A DNA stretch of 56,036 nucleotides from Priapulus caudatus (Eukaryota; Priapulida; Priapulimorpha; Priapulimorphida; Priapulidae), in assembly GCF_000485595.1 (NCBI RefSeq), contig NW_014577157.1, positions 320,253 through 376,288 of the forward strand. Reading direction: 5' to 3'. Below the pieces are notes generated by a model that saw only the letters and a program-made list of their open reading frames with translations, ran no database searches and had not been told where the DNA came from. Both the position numbers and the translations under genes were made by a program. Below are positions 55,719-56,036 of the stretch, one piece after another. Within the stretch, counting starts at the first letter, position 1. The number at the start of each line of letters is the position of its first letter.

Positions 55719-56036
55719 TACTCTAGGTTCTAGGGTTATTTTCAGCTAATTTAGGTTATAATTACGCTACATAAAAAGTTTCATGGTTCAATCACCATTA
55801 GAAATATATTTTTTTAAATGTTTTAAAACTAGCGACTACAGTTTGATTACAACGACGGTGGCGCCACTCAAAGCACACGATCTGATAAGTTGCGCAAAAC
55901 CACTTTCCAGCCAAGGGCTACAGACCGAGGGTGTTTCTTATTTATTCATTTAAAAACAAAAGGATTGTAATATCTTATAAACGACATATAGTTTCAGTTA
56001 TAATATGGATAAATTTGCCCTAAAATGAATATCGTT
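55719..56036 (-). mobile_element. TTAA-flanked TIR element, copy 2 (cut by window edge)
   Basis: Reverse-complement copy of the right part of 30857-31455, starting AGGGAGAGTTTACTCTAGG directly after TTAA (55715-55718). It continues through the GGTGGCGCCACTCAAAGC and CAGACCGAGGGTGTTTCTTA segments to the end of the window. Confidence 0.88.

Overview
This is nuclear DNA of a eukaryote, very probably an invertebrate animal. The evidence is AT-rich non-coding DNA with GT-AG-bounded exon candidates, abundant microsatellites, many small DNA transposons, a Tx1/L1-type LINE, LTR and tRNA-like retroelement remnants, and hairpin-headed repeats of a kind I associate with marine invertebrates. I cannot name the species. 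No bacterial operons, rRNA genes or CRISPR arrays were seen. There is one 10-N assembly gap (16392-16401).

Host genes are nearly absent. I can support three plus-strand internal exons with good splice sites: 10240-10368, 48937-49097 and 54146-54281. The last two share a phase-0 junction and probably belong to one gene with a ~5 kb intron between them. A GC-rich open segment at 1-249 may be the end of another exon. Most of the window therefore reads as intron or intergenic DNA filled with repeats.

Region by region: 1.62-5.34 kb is a satellite built from a 15-bp monomer organised into 45-bp trimers. 8.9-9.4 kb is a hairpin-headed repeat with three ~146-bp tandem units. 10.8-11.6 kb is a terminal-inverted-repeat (TIR) transposon with 11-bp phased subterminal repeats. 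12.4-13.3 kb and 47.5-48.1 kb are two copies of one hAT-like element, both with perfect 6-bp target-site duplications. 14.9-16.7 kb and 24.1-25.05 kb are microsatellite-rich. 22.66-22.73 kb is a 68-bp miniature transposon. 23.1-24.0 kb is a C-rich/CpG-rich island with minisatellites. 26.0-26.3 kb is a MITE packed with TGAGTAA/TGACGCA motifs. 27.06-27.6 and 39.8-40.3 kb are two copies of another hairpin-headed repeat. 28.2-29.1 kb is a 5'-truncated LINE with a 12-bp target duplication. 30.3-30.5 kb is a 207-bp MITE with a 9-bp duplication, and 30.86-31.46 kb is a TTAA-flanked element with a second inverted copy at the right edge of the window.

The main find is at 33.08-38.81 kb. It is a 5.7-kb DNA transposon with ~400-bp TIRs, inserted into a 34-bp minisatellite with a TATT duplication. 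Its broken gene encodes an N-terminal zinc-cysteine region, a central transposase-like domain, and a C-terminal part in which the full series of FEN1/XPG (PIN-like) nuclease motifs can be read, followed by a tesmin/TSO1-like CXC cysteine cluster. This fits the Academ superfamily (XPG-carrying branch) best. The copy is dead. Two of its lesions can be reconstructed mechanistically: a 34-bp tandem duplication and a ~60-bp palindromic insertion.

40.9-41.6, 43.2-44.2, 45.07-45.58 (solo LTR), 51.65-51.81 (tandem palindromes), 53.3-53.65 (strong 64-nt hairpin) and 55.17-55.56 kb hold further repeats.
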